In this document: positions 25,889-35,019 of the stretch, piece after piece
How the letters are laid out: each line of letters opens with the position of its first letter
Numbering within the stretch: position 1 is the stretch's first letter
Source: Streptomyces sp. LX-29
GTDB taxonomy: Bacteria > Actinomycetota > Actinomycetes > Streptomycetales > Streptomycetaceae
Reading direction: 5' to 3'
NCBI RefSeq assembly: GCF_029541745.1
Contig: NZ_CP089746.1
Coordinates: 744,001 to 808,000, forward strand
DNA length: 64,000 nt
Position numbers and translations under genes: made by a program
The notes under the pieces: generated by a model
What the model was told of the DNA's origin: nothing
Database searches by the model: none
The model's input: the letters and a program-made list of their open reading frames with translations, nothing else

Positions 25889-27334
25889 GTGACTGCTGCT
25901 CTGTCTGCGAAGCCCCGCATCCCGAACGTCCTGGCCAACCGCTACGCCTCCGCGGAGCTGGCCGTCCTGTGGTCCCCCGAGTACAAGGTGACGCTGGAGC
26001 GGCGGCTGTGGCTCGCCGTGCTGCGCGCCCAGAAGGACCTGGGGATCGAGGTGCCGGACGCCGCGCTCGCCGACTACGAGCGGGTCCTGGAGGACGTCGA
26101 CCTGGCCTCGATCGCCGAGCGCGAGAAGGTCACCCGGCATGACGTCAAGGCCCGGATCGAGGAGTTCAACGCCCTCGCCGGCCATGAGCACGTGCACAAG
26201 GGCATGACCTCCCGCGACCTGACCGAGAACGTCGAGCAGCTTCAGATCCGGCTCTCCCTGGAGCTGGCGCGCGACCGCACGGTGGCGGTGCTGGCCCGGC
26301 TGGCCAAGCTGGCCGGCGAGCACGCCGAGCTGGTCATGGCGGGCCGCTCGCACAATGTCGCCGCGCAGGCCACGACCCTCGGCAAGCGCTTCGCGACCGC
26401 GACGGACGAGCTGCTGGTGGCCTACGGCCGACTGACCGACCTGCTGGACCGCTACCCGCTGCGCGGCATCAAGGGCCCCGTCGGCACCGCGCAGGACATG
26501 CTGGACCTGCTGGGCGGCGACGCGGAGAAGCTGGCCGAGCTGGAGCGGCGGATCGCCGCGCACCTCGGCTTCGGGCACGCCTTCACCTCCGTCGGCCAGG
26601 TCTACCCGCGCTCGCTCGACTACGACGCGGTCACGGCCCTGGTGCAGCTGGCCGCCGCGCCCTCCTCGCTCGCCAAGACCATCCGGCTGATGGCCGGGCA
26701 CGAGCTGGTCACCGAGGGCTTCAAGCCCGGCCAGGTCGGCTCCTCGGCGATGCCGCACAAGATGAACACCCGCTCCTGCGAGCGCGTGAACGGCCTGGCG
26801 GTCATCCTGCGCGGCTACGCCTCGATGACCGGTGAGCTGGCGGGCGACCAGTGGAACGAGGGCGACGTCTCCTGCTCGGTGGTGCGCCGGGTCGCGCTGC
26901 CTGACGCGTTCTTCGCCTTCGACGGCCTGCTGGAGACCTTCCTGACCGTGCTGGACGAGTTCGGCGCCTTCCCCGCCGTCGTCGCCCGCGAGCTGGACCG
27001 CTACCTCCCCTTCCTCGCCACCACCAAGGTGCTGATGGGCGCGGTGCGCGCCGGGGTGGGCCGCGAGGAGGCGCACGAGGCGATCAAGGAGCACGCGGTC
27101 GCCGCCGCGCTGGCCATGCGCGAGCAGGGTGCCGAGCGCAACGACCTGCTGGACAAGCTCGCCGCCGACGCCCGTATCCCGCTGGACCGGGCGGCGCTGG
27201 ACGCGCTGATGGCCGACAAGCTGTCCTTCACCGGCGCCGCGGCCGACCAGGTCGCCGCCGTGGTCGCCCGCGTCGAGGAGATCGTCAAGCAGCACCCGGA
27301 GGCGGCCGGCTACACGCCGGGGGCGATCCTCTGA
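25889..27334 (+). CDS. purB: Adenylosuccinate lyase
   Basis: 481 residues. It performs two beta-eliminations in purine synthesis (SAICAR to AICAR, adenylosuccinate to AMP). The fumarase/lyase signature GSSAMPHKMN is present, as are the early THDVKARIEEF-like TRHDVKARIEEF and the HKGMTSRDLTEN segment. Start GTG 25889 matches the family's ANRYASAEL opening region. It is cytoplasmic and normally essential for purine prototrophy. Confidence 0.95.
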   Translation: MTAALSAKPRIPNVLANRYASAELAVLWSPEYKVTLERRLWLAVLRAQKDLGIEVPDAALADYERVLEDVDLASIAEREKVTRHDVKARIEEFNALAGHEHVHKGMTSRDLTENVEQLQIRLSLELARDRTVAVLARLAKLAGEHAELVMAGRSHNVAAQATTLGKRFATATDELLVAYGRLTDLLDRYPLRGIKGPVGTAQDMLDLLGGDAEKLAELERRIAAHLGFGHAFTSVGQVYPRSLDYDAVTALVQLAAAPSSLAKTIRLMAGHELVTEGFKPGQVGSSAMPHKMNTRSCERVNGLAVILRGYASMTGELAGDQWNEGDVSCSVVRRVALPDAFFAFDGLLETFLTVLDEFGAFPAVVARELDRYLPFLATTKVLMGAVRAGVGREEAHEAIKEHAVAAALAMREQGAERNDLLDKLAADARIPLDRAALDALMADKLSFTGAAADQVAAVVARVEEIVKQHPEAAGYTPGAIL

Positions 27335-27390
27335 CCACCTCCTTCACGCCCGAGGAGCTGGAGGCCGCCCGCGACCGCGTCGTTCCCGAC

Positions 27391-27885
27391 GTGGTCGCGG
27401 ACGGGCTCCACGTCCTCTTCTGCGGTATCAACCCGGGGTTGGTGTCGGCGGCCACGGGCCACCACTTCGCCCGACCGGGCAACCGCTTCTGGCCGGTGCT
27501 GCACGCCTCCGGCTTCACCCCGCGCCGGCTCGCCCCCGCCGAGCAGGGCGAGCTGCTCCGCTACGGCCTCGGGATCACCAATGTGGTGTCCCGTTCCACC
27601 GCGCGCGCCGACGAGCTGACCGCCGAGGAGTACCGGGAGGGCGGGCGGCTGCTCGCCGAGAAGGTGCTCCGGCTGCGGCCGCGCTGGCTCGCGGTGGCCG
27701 GTGTCACCGCCTACCGCGCGGCCTTCGGTGACAAGCGCGCACAGATAGGCCCGCAGGAGCGGACCATAGGCGCCACCCGCATCTGGGCCCTGCCGAACCC
27801 CAGTGGTCTCAACGCCCACTGGACGCTCGAGAGGATGGCCGAGGAGTACGGGCGGCTGCGGGCGGCGGCGTTCGCCGACGACTGA
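27391..27885 (+). CDS. mug: G/U mismatch-specific uracil-DNA glycosylase
   Basis: 164 residues from GTG 27391. Motif 1 GINPG with HHFARPGNRFW and motif 2 NPSGLNAH are those of the MUG/TDG family, which removes U or ethenocytosine opposite G. Family members begin ~20 residues earlier with an FTPEELxAARDRxVPD segment. This is encoded here in frame from 27331, but the only start there is CTG, overlapping the purB stop as CTGA. The true start may be that CTG. Confidence 0.88.
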   Translation: MVADGLHVLFCGINPGLVSAATGHHFARPGNRFWPVLHASGFTPRRLAPAEQGELLRYGLGITNVVSRSTARADELTAEEYREGGRLLAEKVLRLRPRWLAVAGVTAYRAAFGDKRAQIGPQERTIGATRIWALPNPSGLNAHWTLERMAEEYGRLRAAAFADD

Positions 27886-28189
27886 CGCGCCCACCAGGCC
27901 CCGCCGGCACCCGTTCATCGCCGACACCCGCTCGAAACGCCACCGCCGCCGCTCGTCCACGCCACCCCCGCGCGAAGCGCCACCTGCCCCTCGTCGCTGA
28001 CGCCTCCGCGGCCCCCTTCGCTGGCGCCGCCGCCGGCCCCTTCTCCGGCCCCTTCGCCCGCGAAGCGCCACCTTCCCCCCTTCACCGGCGCCGCCGGCCC
28101 CTTCTCTGACGCCTCCGCCGCCCCCCTTCGCCGGTGCCGCCGGTGCCGCTCGTCGCCACCGACCCCGCCAGGCACGACCGGCCCCCTCA
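27886..28189. repeat. GC-rich spacer with irregular repeats
   Basis: The 304-bp convergent spacer consists mostly of variants of CGAAGCGCCACC, GGCGCCGCCGGCCCCTTC and ACGCCTCCGC repeated irregularly. Frames across it are low-complexity. No gene or convincing terminator was found. Confidence 0.5.
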
Positions 28190-28630
28190 TCAGCGCACGT
28201 CGCCCTCGCCTATCGCCGCCACCAGCTGGATCGGCAGCTCGCGGTCGCCCTGGCCCACTCCCACCGCCACCCAGCGCCCGTCCACCCGCCAGGCGTGCAC
28301 CCGGCCGACGTAGGAGCAGAGGGAATCCAGCGGGGGCGGGACCGGCTCGCCGAGGGCGGAGCGCTCCAGATGATCGGTGAGGTCGACGGCCTCCGGCTCG
28401 CCCCACCGCCGCGACAGCGCCTGGAGCACGCATCGCAGCTCGGCGTCGAACTCCTCGTCCACCTCGGCTATGCGTGCCAGGTCCGCGTCCCAGAAGTCCT
28501 CACTGACCCGGAGGTCGGCGATGTGGAACCCGGGTCCGCTCTCGACCAACGGTCCGCTCACGCGGAGGTCCGGGAACGGTCGGGCGCGCAGCTCGTCGAT
28601 GGCGGCCAGGTGCCGGGCGATGTCCGTCAT
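28190..28630 (-). CDS. Hypothetical protein
   Basis: 146 residues from ATG 28630. The protein is acidic and soluble (LAAIDELRARPFPDLRVSGP, later HIADLRVSEDFWDADLARIAE) with a C-terminal beta part VGRVHAWRVDGRWVAVGVGQ. The composition and length fit a conserved Streptomyces protein of unknown role. No motif was recognised. Confidence 0.7.
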   Translation of the reverse strand: MTDIARHLAAIDELRARPFPDLRVSGPLVESGPGFHIADLRVSEDFWDADLARIAEVDEEFDAELRCVLQALSRRWGEPEAVDLTDHLERSALGEPVPPPLDSLCSYVGRVHAWRVDGRWVAVGVGQGDRELPIQLVAAIGEGDVR

Positions 28631-28754
28631 GCCGTCAGTAAAGCCGGGGGGTCTGACAATTGGCGTCCTCGACCGACCACCGTCCGTCCCACCGTGGGGC
28701 GTCCCCCGTGCGCGACCTGCGCCGTCTGACCAAGGGCCGCCCGTCACCGGGGCG

Positions 28755-29558
28755 TCAGGCGTCGCGGCGTTCCAGCACGCGCCAACCGGCCCAGACCGCC
28801 GCCGCCGTCCACAGGGCGAGCACGCCCAGCCCGGACCAGGCACCCAGGCCGCCCTCGGGGGCGGCGTGCAGGACCTGCTGTCCGGCCCGGTCGGGCAGGA
28901 ACCGGGTCGTCGCTCCCTCGCCCAGCACCGGGGACAGGAAGCAGACCACCGGGACGAGCACCCCGATCGCGCCGACGGTGCTGCGCAGCGCCGCCGCGAC
29001 GCCCGCGGCCAGCAGGGTCAGCAGGGTGAGGTAGAGCCCGCAGCCGAGGGCGGCGCGCAGCGCTCCCGGCGCGCCGAGCCCGACGCCGTGCTCGCCGAGC
29101 AGCGCCTGCCCGCCGAGCAGTGCGACGAAGCCGGTGACCAGTCCGGTGGCGAGGGAGAGCCCGCCGACGACGGCCAGTTTGCCGCCGTACCAGAGTCCGC
29201 GCCGGGGAACGGCGGCCAGCCAGACGCGGATCCCCCCGTCCGCGTACTCCCCGGCGACCGCCAGCACGCCGAAGCAGATGGCGGCGATCTGCCCGAAGTT
29301 GAGGCCGAAGAAGGAGGCGAAGACGGGGTCGAAGTCCGCCGCCTCGAGCTCGGCCTCCCCGTAGGTGCCGCACGCCAGCATCGTGCCGCCGACCGTCGCG
29401 GCCAGGCCGCCGACCAGGGCGAGCGGCAGGGAGCGCAGGGTGCGGACCTTCATCCACTCGGAGTGGACGACCGCTCTGATCGAGGCGCGTCCCGCACGGC
29501 TCTCGCCGAGGTGGTCCGTGGGGTGCGTGAGGACCTGCTCCCGGGTGTCCTGGGACAT
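28755..29558 (-). CDS. ABC-2 type transporter permease
   Basis: 267 residues with about six hydrophobic segments starting at LPLALVGGLAATVGGTMLA (about 44-62). The cytoplasmic entry SEWMKVRTLRS is typical of the small actinobacterial ABC-2 permeases. It starts 4 bp after the stop of the ATPase gene and completes an exporter of unknown substrate, often a peptide antibiotic or drug. Confidence 0.87.
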   Translation of the reverse strand: MSQDTREQVLTHPTDHLGESRAGRASIRAVVHSEWMKVRTLRSLPLALVGGLAATVGGTMLACGTYGEAELEAADFDPVFASFFGLNFGQIAAICFGVLAVAGEYADGGIRVWLAAVPRRGLWYGGKLAVVGGLSLATGLVTGFVALLGGQALLGEHGVGLGAPGALRAALGCGLYLTLLTLLAAGVAAALRSTVGAIGVLVPVVCFLSPVLGEGATTRFLPDRAGQQVLHAAPEGGLGAWSGLGVLALWTAAAVWAGWRVLERRDA

Positions 29559-29562
29559 GTGC

Positions 29563-30498
29563 TCAGACCTTCCGTGTCGTGGCTGCCGCGGCCGGTGCCG
29601 CGTACTCCGTCTCGCCCGCGGTGAGCCGCAGGTAGGCCTCCTCCAGCGATCCCCCCTCGCCGGTGAGTTCGAGGATCGGGATGCCGTGCCGCGCGGCGAG
29701 CGCGCCGATGTCGCCGGCCTCGGCGCCGTCCACGGCCCAGCGGCCGGTACCGTCCGGCACCGCGGTGTATCCCGCGCGGGTCAGCTCCTCGCGCAGCCGC
29801 TCGGGCTCCGCGGAGCGGACCAGCACCCGCCGCTCGCCGTGCTCCCGGATGAAGCCCTCCAGGGACGTGTCGGCGAGCAGCCGGCCGCGGCCCAGGACGA
29901 CCAGGTGGTCGGCGACCCGCGCGGTCTCCGCCATCAGATGGCTGGAGACCAGGACCGTGCGGCCCTCGTCGGCCAGCCGCGTCATCAGCGTGCGGATCCA
30001 GATGACGCCCTCGGGGTCGAGCCCGTTGGTCGGCTCGTCCAGCATCACCACCGGCGGGTCGCCGAGGAGGGCCGCGGCGATGCCCAGCCGCTGCCGCATG
30101 CCCAGCGAGAAGGTGCGAACGCGCCGCCCGGCCACTGCGGTCAGGCCCGTCTCGGCCAGCACCTCGTCCACCCGACGCGACGGCAGCCGGTTGCCGAGGG
30201 CCAGACAGCGCAGGTGGTCGCGGGCGGTGCGGCCGCCGTGGATGGCGCCCGCGTCCAGCAGCGCGCCGACGTGGCGGAGCGGCTCGGCCAGTTCGCGGTA
30301 GGCGCGGCCGCCGACGGTCGCCGTGCCGGAGGTCGGCCGGTCCAGGCCGACCACCGCCCGCATGGTGGTGGACTTGCCCGCACCGTTGGGGCCGAGGAAT
30401 CCGGTGACCAGGCCCGGCCGGACGCTGAAGGTGAGGCCGTCCACCGCGCGGACGGAGCCGTACTCCTTGGTGAGTTCGTGGATGTCGATCGCTGTCAT
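29563..30498 (-). CDS. ABC-2 type exporter ATPase
   Basis: 311 residues. Walker A GPNGAGKST, signature FSLGMRQRLGIA, and Walker B VVMLDEPTNGLDP are intact; the C-terminal ~80 residues are the DrrA-like extension. The ATG at 30498 (MTAIDIHELTKEYG) gives the usual length. Divergently transcribed from the two-component system, as in the common arrangement in which the kinase/regulator pair controls the exporter. Confidence 0.9.
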   Translation of the reverse strand: MTAIDIHELTKEYGSVRAVDGLTFSVRPGLVTGFLGPNGAGKSTTMRAVVGLDRPTSGTATVGGRAYRELAEPLRHVGALLDAGAIHGGRTARDHLRCLALGNRLPSRRVDEVLAETGLTAVAGRRVRTFSLGMRQRLGIAAALLGDPPVVMLDEPTNGLDPEGVIWIRTLMTRLADEGRTVLVSSHLMAETARVADHLVVLGRGRLLADTSLEGFIREHGERRVLVRSAEPERLREELTRAGYTAVPDGTGRWAVDGAEAGDIGALAARHGIPILELTGEGGSLEEAYLRLTAGETEYAAPAAAATTRKV

Positions 30499-30532
30499 GT
30501 CGTCAACGGTGCCGCGCGGCGGGGGTGCCGGA

Positions 30533-30598
30533 CCTCCCCCGGGGGCGGGTTCGCCCTCCCCCGGGCGCGGGTTCCGCCTCCCCCGCGCGGGGGAGGCC
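30533..30598. promoter_or_regulatory. Three 22-bp direct repeats in the exporter / two-component spacer
   Basis: CCTCCCCCG starts at 30533, 30555 and 30577, exactly 22 bp apart (two helical turns). The third unit is part of a perfect 20-bp palindrome CCTCCCCCGCGCGGGGGAGG at 30577-30596. This is a strong candidate operator for the NarL-type response regulator at 31956, lying between the two divergent starts (30498 and 30629). Confidence 0.6.
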
Positions 30599-30628
30599 GG
30601 GCGGACCGCGCGGTGACAGCATGACGGG

Positions 30629-31918
30629 GTGACGACGATCTTGAGCCCGGTGCGCGCGCTGGTGCTTCCGCTGACCCGCGCGGTCCTGTACACCCGGTGG
30701 CTGCACCTGCTCAGCGGGGCGGTGCCGGCCGCGGTCTGCTCGCTGGTCTACCCCGGCCTCTCCGGCCTGACCACGGGCGGGGCGCTGTGGTTGCTGGTGC
30801 TGCCGGTGCCGTTTCTGGTGGGGTGGGCCATGATGCCGGGTGCGCGGCTCGCGGAGGGCCTTCAGGCGCGCCTGCTGCTCCTGTCCGGCACGCACGCGCG
30901 GGGCGGCCCGCGCGGGGCGGCGGGTGAGCCGGTCGCCGTCGCCCGGATCGCCGCCGCCCCCGCGGCCTCCTGGGGCGATCGTTGGCTCACCGCGTTGTGG
31001 CTGGTGCTGCGGCTGGAAGTGGGCTGTGTGACCGCCCTGTTGTGCATGTGGCTTCCGGGGCTCGCCGGGGCGCTGCTGGGCGCGGCGACCGGCGATCCGG
31101 CCGGGGACGCCGGCGACGGCCTTCCGATGCCGCGGCCCAGCGGCCACACCGTCTGGTACGCGCTGCTCGCGCCGCTTCCTCTGGTCGCCCTGGCGGCGTA
31201 CGTCGTCGGCGCCGGAGCCCTGATGACGGCCGTCGCCACCCGTCTCCTGGGGCCGACCGCCACCGAGCGGCTGGCCGCCTTGGAAGAGCGCACCGAGCGT
31301 CTGCTGGAACACAATCGGCTCGCCCGCGAGCTGCACGACTCGATCGGGCACGCCCTGACCGTCGCCGTCGTGCAGGCGGGTGCCGCGCGGGCCGCCGGCT
31401 CCGCCGAGTTCACGGACCGGGCGCTGTCGGCCATCGAGGAGACCGGACGGCAGGCCCTGGAGGACCTGGAGCGCGTGCTGCGGCTACTGCGCGAGGATCC
31501 GGCGGAGCGCCCCGCCGACCGTCCCGGCATCGTCGACGCGGACCGACTCCTGGAGTCCGCCCGCGCCGCCGGCTCACCCCTCGACGCGCACGTCACCGGG
31601 GACCTCGCCGCACTCCCCGGCCCGGTCTCCCGCGAGGGCTATCGCATCCTCCAGGAGGCGCTCGCCAACGTCCTGCGCCATGCCGGTCCGGTGCCGGTGA
31701 CCGTACGCGTCGCCGCCGACGACCGCACCGGTGCGCTGGAGCTCGACATCCGCAACCCCCTTCCCCGCGACGGGGCCCCGGCCGCGCTCCGCACCGCCGG
31801 TTCCGGCAGCGGTCTGCGCGGCATCCGCGAACGCGCGGCCCTCCTCGGCGGCGAGGCCGCGACCGGGCCGCACGAGGGCGAGTGGCGGGTCCTGGTCCGG
31901 CTGCCCGCGGACGCGTAG
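30629..31918 (+). CDS. Sensor histidine kinase, NarL/DesK type
   Basis: 429 residues. About four membrane segments lie in residues 1-205. The HisKA_3 block LARELHDSIGHAL has the phosphoacceptor His at residue 236, and the ATPase domain ends with GLRGIRERAALLGG. The extracellular loops are short, so it may sense the membrane or work with the exporter. GTG start at 30629; the regulator follows 37 bp later. Confidence 0.9.
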   Translation: MTTILSPVRALVLPLTRAVLYTRWLHLLSGAVPAAVCSLVYPGLSGLTTGGALWLLVLPVPFLVGWAMMPGARLAEGLQARLLLLSGTHARGGPRGAAGEPVAVARIAAAPAASWGDRWLTALWLVLRLEVGCVTALLCMWLPGLAGALLGAATGDPAGDAGDGLPMPRPSGHTVWYALLAPLPLVALAAYVVGAGALMTAVATRLLGPTATERLAALEERTERLLEHNRLARELHDSIGHALTVAVVQAGAARAAGSAEFTDRALSAIEETGRQALEDLERVLRLLREDPAERPADRPGIVDADRLLESARAAGSPLDAHVTGDLAALPGPVSREGYRILQEALANVLRHAGPVPVTVRVAADDRTGALELDIRNPLPRDGAPAALRTAGSGSGLRGIRERAALLGGEAATGPHEGEWRVLVRLPADA

Positions 31919-31955
31919 GCGTCGGCCGGGCCGATCCCCGGCTTAAGGTGATCAC

Positions 31956-32606
31956 GTGCCGATATCCGTTCTCCTCGTCGACGACGAACAGCTCGTGCGC
32001 GCCGGGCTGGCCGCCATCCTCAGCGCGCAACCGGACATCGACGTGGTGGGCGAGGCCGCCGACGGGGCGGCGGTGCTGCCGCTCGTCCGCGAGCTGCGTC
32101 CGGACGTGGTGGCGATGGACGTGCGGATGCCGCTGCTGGACGGCATCGAGGCGACCCGCGCGGTGCTGCGCACGATCCCGGACCCGCCGAAGATCCTGGT
32201 GATCACGACCTTCGAGAACGACGAGTACGTCTACGAGGCGCTCCGCGCGGGGGCCGACGGCTTCCTGCTCAAGCGGGCCCGGCCCGCCGAGATCGTGCAC
32301 GCGGTGCGGCTGGTCGCCGAGGGCGACTCGCTGCTGTTCCCCGCCGCCGTACGGGAGCTGGCGGCCGGCCGCGCGAACGCGGGCGCCCGGGAGACGATGG
32401 CGCGGGCCGCGCTGACCGACCGCGAGGCGGAGGTGCTGCGGCTGATGACGCGCGGGATGTCCAACGCGGAGATCGCGCGGACCCTGCTGTTGGGCACCGA
32501 GACGGTCAAGACGCATGTCAGCGCGGTGCTGAGCAAGTTGGGAGCCCGGGACCGCACCCAGGCGGTGATCGCGGCGTACGAGTCCGGATTCGTCACCCCC
32601 GGCTGA
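31956..32606 (+). CDS. NarL/LuxR-family response regulator
   Basis: 216 residues. The receiver domain has DD at 9-10, phospho-acceptor D55 (VVAMDVRMP) and conserved Lys in FLLKRARP. The LuxR helix-turn-helix is at the C terminus (LTDREAEVLRLMTRGMSNAE, VKTHVSAVLSKLGARDR). It is paired with the upstream kinase and probably binds the 22-bp repeats upstream of the exporter; that is inference. Confidence 0.92.
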   Translation: MPISVLLVDDEQLVRAGLAAILSAQPDIDVVGEAADGAAVLPLVRELRPDVVAMDVRMPLLDGIEATRAVLRTIPDPPKILVITTFENDEYVYEALRAGADGFLLKRARPAEIVHAVRLVAEGDSLLFPAAVRELAAGRANAGARETMARAALTDREAEVLRLMTRGMSNAEIARTLLLGTETVKTHVSAVLSKLGARDRTQAVIAAYESGFVTPG

Positions 32607-32645
32607 GCTCGGACGGGGTACCGCCCCTCGCCGCTCCCCTGGGCA

Positions 32646-32660
32646 CCGGATACGATCCGG
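32646..32660 (+). promoter_or_regulatory. Palindrome overlapping the -10 of the ROK gene
   Basis: CCGGAT-ACG-ATCCGG is a perfect inverted repeat at 32646-32660. TACGAT (32651-32656), a fair TANNNT -10, lies in its centre, 31 bases before the GTG start, with GGGAGG as ribosome site. Binding there would block transcription, so autoregulation by the ROK protein is likely. Confidence 0.5.
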
Positions 32661-32687
32661 CACACACGCACAGGTAGGGAGGCCGAC

Positions 32688-33890
32688 GTGGGGCGGCTCA
32701 CCGGCGGGGATCCGTCGCTGCTCCGGCGGATCAACTCCGCCGTGGTCCTGCATGCCCTCCGTGCGGCCACGGCCCCCCGACCCGGCTCCGGCCGGCGCAC
32801 CCCCGGCTCCGCCACCCTCACCGACCTGGCCCGTTCCACCGGGCTGTCCCGGCCGACGGTCGAGGGCGTGGTGGAGGGCCTGATGGCCGGCGGTCTGGCC
32901 GCGGAGGCGGCACCCGAGGACGACGGCGTACGCCGCCAGGGCCGTCCCGCCCGCCGCTTCCGGTTCCGCGCGGAGGCCGGGCATCTGCTCGGCATCGAGA
33001 TCGGCCCGCACCGGGTGGCCGCCCTGCTCTCCGACCTCGACGGCCGGGTGCTGGGCTCGGCGGTGCGCGAGGTCGCCCAGAGCGCGCCGGCCGACGAGCG
33101 CCTGCGGCGGGTCCGGGACGCCGTCACCGATCTGCTGGCCCGCACCGGGGTCACCCGGGACGGACTGCGCGCCGTGGGCGTCGGCACTCCCGGCATCATC
33201 GAGGCGGACGGCACCGTACGGCTGGGCACCGCGCTCCCCGGCTGGACCGGGCTGGCGCTCGGCGAGCGCCTCGGCCGCTCCTTCCGCTGCCCGGTACTGG
33301 TGGAGAACGACGCCAACGCCGCGGCCGTCGCCGAGCACTGGAAGGGCGCGGCGGTCGGCTCCGACGACGTGGTCTTCGTCCTGGCCGGGCTGAGCCCGGG
33401 CGCCGGCTCGCTCATCGGCGGGCGGCTGCACCGCGGCTTCGGCGGCGCGGCCGGGGAGATCGGTGCGCTCCATCTGCTGGGCCGCGAGGCGACGCCGGAA
33501 CAGATGCTGTCCACCACCGGCGAGCCGCTCCTGCCCCTCGACGAGGCCCAGGTGGTGCGGGTCTTCGCGCTGGCCCGCAAGGGCGATCCGCGGGCCCGTG
33601 CCGCGGTGGACCGCTTCATCCAGCGGCTCGTCCACGACGTCGCCGCGCTCGTCCTCGCGCTCGATCCGGAGGTGGTCGTCGTCGGCGGCTGGGCAGCCGG
33701 GTTGGACGGCGTGTTGGACCCGCTGCGCGAACAGCTCGCCCGGTACTGTCTGCGCCCGCCCCAGGTGGCCCAGTCGCTGCTCGGCGAGGCCGCCGTCGCC
33801 ACGGGGGCGCTGCGGCTGGCCCTCGACCATGTCGAGGAGGCGCTCTTCGCGGTGGAGAGCACGGTGACCGCCCGCCGCTCGATGCGCTGA
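32688..33890 (+). CDS. ROK-family transcriptional regulator
   Basis: 400 residues. A winged helix (about 8-90, LTDLARSTGLSRPTVEGVVE) precedes an actin-like sugar-kinase fold (GIEIGPHRVAALLSDLDG, VENDANAAAVAEHW). The ROK zinc motif CxCGxxGC is absent: the region after GEIGALHLLG has no Cys. It is thus probably a sugar-responsive repressor without the zinc site or kinase activity. GTG start. Confidence 0.88.
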   Translation: MGRLTGGDPSLLRRINSAVVLHALRAATAPRPGSGRRTPGSATLTDLARSTGLSRPTVEGVVEGLMAGGLAAEAAPEDDGVRRQGRPARRFRFRAEAGHLLGIEIGPHRVAALLSDLDGRVLGSAVREVAQSAPADERLRRVRDAVTDLLARTGVTRDGLRAVGVGTPGIIEADGTVRLGTALPGWTGLALGERLGRSFRCPVLVENDANAAAVAEHWKGAAVGSDDVVFVLAGLSPGAGSLIGGRLHRGFGGAAGEIGALHLLGREATPEQMLSTTGEPLLPLDEAQVVRVFALARKGDPRARAAVDRFIQRLVHDVAALVLALDPEVVVVGGWAAGLDGVLDPLREQLARYCLRPPQVAQSLLGEAAVATGALRLALDHVEEALFAVESTVTARRSMR

Positions 33891-34132
33891 GGCCCCACGC
33901 GGTGCCGCGGCCTCCTTACCGCGCTCTCCCCTTGCGGCTCTGCCGTACGACGCCCTACGCCGCGTGGCGGCCGGCGGCGGCCGCACCCCGTGACCGTCAG
34001 GCTCGGGACGTCCACTGAACACCGGCCGGCGCCTGGGCTCCTGACGGCCCGTCGGGCATGGGCGTGAGGTCGTCGTACGCGCGGCGTCGGTGCGGGGCGT
34101 GGGCGTCGGACGCGCGGTGTCGAGCGGGCCGG

Positions 34133-34165
34133 GGCACGGCCGGAAGGTGGTCTTCCGGCCGTGCC
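34133..34165 (-). terminator. Strong hairpin after the GntR gene
   Basis: GGCACGGCCGGAAG (34133-34146) pairs perfectly with CTTCCGGCCGTGCC (34152-34165), a 14-bp stem with a 5-base loop. It lies 20 bases past the stop of the minus-strand gntR gene. There is no T-run. The rest of the spacer 33891-34184 shows no gene. Confidence 0.75.
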
Positions 34166-34184
34166 TCGTCGGACGGACGGTGTG

Positions 34185-34937
34185 TCAGCCGGCCAGGAGG
34201 TGGACGCCCGCGCCCGCGTCGCCGAAGGTCAGCCGGCAGGTGTCGGCGCGGTAGGTCGCGATGGCGACGGCCGCGGTACGGCCCTCCGCGACATAGCGGG
34301 TGGTGACGAGCAGGACCGGGGCACCGGGGAGGCGGTCGAGCTGCCGGGCGTCGTCCGCGCGGGCGGAGCCGAGCTCCACGGACTGCTCCTGGCCCTCCAG
34401 CTCGAGCCGGCGGAGCTCGCGCAGCACGGTGCGGGCGCGGGCCGCGCCGCTGGGGGCGTCGATGGCGCTGAGGCCGGGCACGGACTCCGCCGGGATGTAG
34501 ACGAGTTCGGCCGCGAGCGGCTGGCCGTGTGACATCCGGCTGCGCCGTACGACGTGCACCGGGGTGTCCTGGGCGACGCCCAGCAGCCTGGCGACGGCCG
34601 CGGGCGGCGCGGCCTCCTCGCACTCGACCGGCTCCCAGGTGTCGGTGGCGTCGTCGGCCCCGGGCCAGCTGTGCTCCGGGTCGCCGACCGCCACGCCCAC
34701 CCGGGGCGGCGCGACGGTGGTGCCGACACCGCGACGACGCTGCAACCGGCCTTCCAGCTCCAGCTGTTCCAGGGCCTGCCGGAGCGTCGCGCGGGCGACA
34801 CCGAAGCGGGCGGCGAGCTCGCGCTCGTTGGGCAGGATCTCGCCCACGGCGAACTCCGAGTCGAGCGCGTCGCTGAGCACGGTCTTCAGGTGCCAGTACT
34901 TCGGCTCCGGCACCGATTCGAGCTGCGTGGTCCCCAC
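34185..34937 (-). CDS. GntR-family regulator with UTRA domain
   Basis: 250 residues. The GntR winged helix (about 12-82, EILPNERELAARFGVARATLRQALEQLELEGRLQ in part) is followed by a UTRA ligand domain (about 95-245, PVHVVRRSRMSHGQPLAAEL). HutC/UTRA regulators respond to sugars, amino acids or aminosugars; no transporter or enzyme lies beside it to indicate which. GTG start at 34937. Confidence 0.9.
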   Translation of the reverse strand: MGTTQLESVPEPKYWHLKTVLSDALDSEFAVGEILPNERELAARFGVARATLRQALEQLELEGRLQRRRGVGTTVAPPRVGVAVGDPEHSWPGADDATDTWEPVECEEAAPPAAVARLLGVAQDTPVHVVRRSRMSHGQPLAAELVYIPAESVPGLSAIDAPSGAARARTVLRELRRLELEGQEQSVELGSARADDARQLDRLPGAPVLLVTTRYVAEGRTAAVAIATYRADTCRLTFGDAGAGVHLLAG

Positions 34938-35019
34938 CCTGTCCTCCGCGATCGCCGAGTGTCCCCCGGGGACGGGCGTCCCCGCGAAGATATGCGCGCT
35001 TCTTTATTAAAGGTTGTTT

